A DNA stretch of 64,000 nt from Nocardioides cavernae (GTDB taxonomy: Bacteria; Actinomycetota; Actinomycetes; Propionibacteriales; Nocardioidaceae), in assembly GCF_013410035.1 (NCBI RefSeq), contig NZ_JACCBW010000001.1, forward strand, positions 1,488,001 to 1,552,000, in the 5' to 3' direction. The notes beneath the pieces were generated by a model. That model ran no database searches. It saw nothing but the letters and a program-made list of their open reading frames with translations, and was not told where the DNA came from. Made by a program: the position numbers and the translations under genes. Every line of letters starts with the position of its first letter. The stretch's first letter is position 1. Shown piece by piece: positions 62,086 through 64,000 of the stretch.

Positions 62086-62535
62086 ATGACCACCTCTGCC
62101 CTGCGACCGGACGGCCGCGTCGTCAGCATCACCTACACGAGCTCGGCGACCCGCCTGATGTCGGTCGGCCAGCTCGTCGAGCTGATCGAGCAGATCCGAC
62201 CCAAGAACGAGCGCCTCGGCATCACCGGGCTGCTCCTCTACAGCGGGGGCAACGTCATCCAGACGCTGGAGGGCACGGCCGACGCCGTCGACGGGCTGCT
62301 CGAGGTGATCTCCGCCGACCCGCGCCACGCGCAGCTCCGTGTGCTCGACCGCCGGCTCGTGGACGAGCGCGCCTTCGCCACCTGGTCGATGGGCTTCCGC
62401 AACGTCACCGCGCGGGAGGTGGCGCAGCTGCAGGACTTCACCGAGTTCGCCCGCCTGTCCGTCGGTGACGACCTCGCGCCGCACGCGGTGGCCGCGTTCG
62501 ACCTCCTCGACACCTTCCGCGTCAACGCCGTCTGA
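62086..62535 (+). CDS. BLUF-domain blue-light photoreceptor
   Basis: 149-residue single-domain BLUF protein binding FAD as a light sensor. Key positions are present: the Tyr in VVSITYTSSATRLMS (H-bonded to the flavin-switching Gln), Asn in RPKNERLGITGLLLYS, Gln in GGNVIQTLEGTADAV, and WSMGFRNV with the Trp/Met region. A short C-terminal helical tail follows (REVAQLQDFTEFARL) and there is no output domain, so it probably acts through a partner protein. ATG at 62086. A stand-alone gene next to an aldo/keto reductase. Confidence 0.9.
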   Translation: MTTSALRPDGRVVSITYTSSATRLMSVGQLVELIEQIRPKNERLGITGLLLYSGGNVIQTLEGTADAVDGLLEVISADPRHAQLRVLDRRLVDERAFATWSMGFRNVTAREVAQLQDFTEFARLSVGDDLAPHAVAAFDLLDTFRVNAV

Positions 62536-62573
62536 CCGCCACGTCTGGCCGCCACGTCTGACCGGCCGGGTCG

Positions 62574-62579
62574 TAGGTT
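62574..62579 (+). promoter_or_regulatory. Candidate -10 element for leaderless aldo/keto reductase mRNA
   Basis: TAGGTT, 7 bases before the ATG at 62587. It overlaps no other gene. Confidence 0.5.
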
Positions 62580-62586
62580 GGGAGCC

Positions 62587-63456
62587 ATGCAGACTCGCAC
62601 CCTCGGAAACCAGCAGGTCGGCGCGATCGGCCTGGGCCTGATGACCTTCGACCAGACCGGCACCCAGCCGCGCCAGCAGCTCCTCGACACCGTCACCGCG
62701 GCGATCGACGCGGGCGTCACGCTCCTCGACACCGCGGACGCGTACGGCCCCGGCGACGAGAAGGGCGCCGGCGCGCAGGGCGAGAACGAGCGCCTCATCG
62801 CCTCGATCCTCGACGAGCTCGGGGTCCGCGACCGCGTCCTCCTCGCGACCAAGGGCGGGCACGTCCGCACCGACGGTGGCGGCTGGGACACCGACAGCTC
62901 GGCCGGGCACCTGCGGCGCGCCGTCGACGAGAGCCTGCAGCGCCTCGGCGTCGAGCAGCTCGACCTGTGGCAGCACCACCGCCCGGACCCCAAGGTCCCC
63001 TACGACGACGTGATCGGCACGCTCAAGGAGATCGCCGACAGCGGCAAGGTCGCCCGCGTCGGGCTCTCCAACGCCGACCCCCAGCAGATCCGCGACGCGC
63101 ACGCCGTGCTCGGTGACGCGCTGGTCTCGGTGCAGAACCAGTTCAGCCCCAAGTTCCGCTCCTCGCGTCCCGAGATCGACGTGTGCGAGGAGCTCGGGCT
63201 GGCGTTCCTGCCGTGGAGCCCCCTCGGCGGTCTGGGTGACGCCAAGGAGCTCGCCGAGAAGCACCCCGCCTTCGCCGAGATCGCGGCCGACCGCGGCGTC
63301 AGCGCCCAGCAGGTCGCCCTGGCGTGGGAGCTCGCGCAGTCCCCGGTCGTCATCCCGATCCCCGGCGCCAAGCGGCCCTCCTCGATCACCGACTCCGCGG
63401 CGGCCGTGCACATCGAGCTCACCCGGGACGAGCTCGCCCGCCTCGACGCCAGCTGA
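62587..63456 (+). CDS. Aldo/keto reductase
   Basis: 289-residue NADPH-dependent TIM-barrel oxidoreductase. Catalytic tetrad positions: Asp and Tyr in LLDTADAYGPGDE, Lys in LATKGGHVRT, His in DLWQHHRPDPKVPY. The cofactor phosphate region near the C terminus is VVIPIPGAKRPSSITDSA, consistent with the family. ATG at 62587 gives the usual MQTRTLGNQQVGAIGLG start; a TTG at 62578 is rejected. The substrate is unknown. Confidence 0.92.
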   Translation: MQTRTLGNQQVGAIGLGLMTFDQTGTQPRQQLLDTVTAAIDAGVTLLDTADAYGPGDEKGAGAQGENERLIASILDELGVRDRVLLATKGGHVRTDGGGWDTDSSAGHLRRAVDESLQRLGVEQLDLWQHHRPDPKVPYDDVIGTLKEIADSGKVARVGLSNADPQQIRDAHAVLGDALVSVQNQFSPKFRSSRPEIDVCEELGLAFLPWSPLGGLGDAKELAEKHPAFAEIAADRGVSAQQVALAWELAQSPVVIPIPGAKRPSSITDSAAAVHIELTRDELARLDAS

Positions 63457-63473
63457 CCCGGGACTGCTCGGCG

Positions 63474-64000
63474 ATGGCGCGCCCGCTTGCCGCCCGGCTG
63501 GTCGACGCGGCCCTGGACCGCTCGCTGGTCCTCGGCTACACCACGATCGGCCTGGCGGTGCGGCGGGCGCTGCCCGGCTGGCCGGCCGACCCGCTGCCGC
63601 GCTCGCTCGAGGGCCGGCACGTGCTGGTGACCGGTGCGAGCTCCGGGCTGGGTGTCGCGACAGTCGAGGGCCTCGCCGACCTCGGCGCGACCGTGCACCT
63701 GCTGGTGCGCGACGAGGAGAAGGGCCGCCGCGTGCTCGACGGCGTACGCGCCGGGCGGCCCGGTGCCGGGCTCCGGCTCTGGCGCTGTGACGTGGGGGAC
63801 CTCGACGACGTGCGCCGCTTCGCAGCGGACCTCGCGGCCGAGGTGCCCGACCTGCACGCGGTGGTCCACAACGCCGGGGTGATGCCGCCCGAGCGCACCG
63901 AGTCGCCGCAGGGCCACGAGCTCAGCATGGCGGTGCACCTCCTCGGCCCGGTCGTCATGACCGAGGCACTGCTCGGCCCCCTCGCCGGCGGCCGCGTGGT
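63474..64000 (+). CDS. Short-chain dehydrogenase/reductase (3' end outside window)
   Basis: 175 complete codons of an SDR-family oxidoreductase. An N-terminal extension of about 45 residues (LVDAALDRSLVLGYTTIGLA) precedes the Rossmann motif VLVTGASSGLGVATVEGL, then LRLWRCDVGDLDDVRRFAAD and VHNAGVMPPERT. The catalytic YxxxK lies beyond the window. The extended N terminus resembles steroid/retinol-type SDRs. ATG at 63474 is 17 bases after the aldo/keto reductase stop, so the two probably share an mRNA. Confidence 0.88.
   Translation, partial: MARPLAARLVDAALDRSLVLGYTTIGLAVRRALPGWPADPLPRSLEGRHVLVTGASSGLGVATVEGLADLGATVHLLVRDEEKGRRVLDGVRAGRPGAGLRLWRCDVGDLDDVRRFAADLAAEVPDLHAVVHNAGVMPPERTESPQGHELSMAVHLLGPVVMTEALLGPLAGGRV

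Overview
The window is chromosomal DNA from a high-GC Gram-positive actinobacterium. The cell-division and cell-wall gene order, the DUF721–recF–gnd–dnaN–dnaA block, the GTTTCACGTGAAAC parS sites, and a FemX-type interpeptide-bridge enzyme point to the Nocardioidaceae (Nocardioides-like). This assignment rests on gene order and recognised protein families, not on a database search. No tRNA, rRNA, CRISPR array, prophage or intact transposon was seen.

Positions 1–14.1 kb hold the replication origin. gyrB (3' end cut by the window), a DUF721/DciA-like gene, recF, gnd, dnaN and dnaA read leftwards. rpmH, rnpA, yidD, yidC, jag, rsmG, parA and parB read rightwards. DnaA boxes lie on both sides of dnaA. 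Three parS sites lie inside the rsmG and parA coding sequences.

Positions 14.1–30.4 kb hold plsC, an AlaA-type aminotransferase, a GNAT gene and the thioredoxin genes. trxA and trxB are separated by an unusual tandem histidine kinase and its LuxR-type regulator. Then come an anti-sigma-like protein, sigM, a membrane-anchored pseudokinase, murJ and a DUF6049 protein in one leftward cluster, equivalent to the mycobacterial Rv3909–sigM region, and the divergent CCA-adding enzyme gene.

Positions 30.4–45.4 kb match the mycobacterial ino1–padR–ponA–Rv0051–rpsF–ssb–rpsR–rplI order. Two additions interrupt it: an uncharacterised operon for a WXG-like protein with a T7SS-like tail plus a lipoprotein, and an alanine-racemase-like/femX/nfo/Ser-Thr-kinase cluster.

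Positions 45.4–64 kb are more accessory: a 1563-residue secreted subtilase, secreted Ig-like and carbohydrate-binding proteins, a MATE exporter, dnaB preceded by an oriC-like DnaA-box cluster, an ECF sigma factor with a SnoaL domain, a DUF1540 protein, a frameshifted DUF222/HNH gene carrying a palindromic repeat, a BLUF photoreceptor, an aldo/keto reductase and a truncated SDR gene.

Two sequence-level themes stand out. First, at least eleven genes have a TAnnnT hexamer 6–8 bases before the start codon and no Shine–Dalgarno sequence, the signature of leaderless mRNAs. Second, several palindromic elements recur: a hairpin family with the invariant loop GAGGAACGA/TCGTTCCTC, and a 30-bp motif shared by dnaA and the parB–plsC junction.
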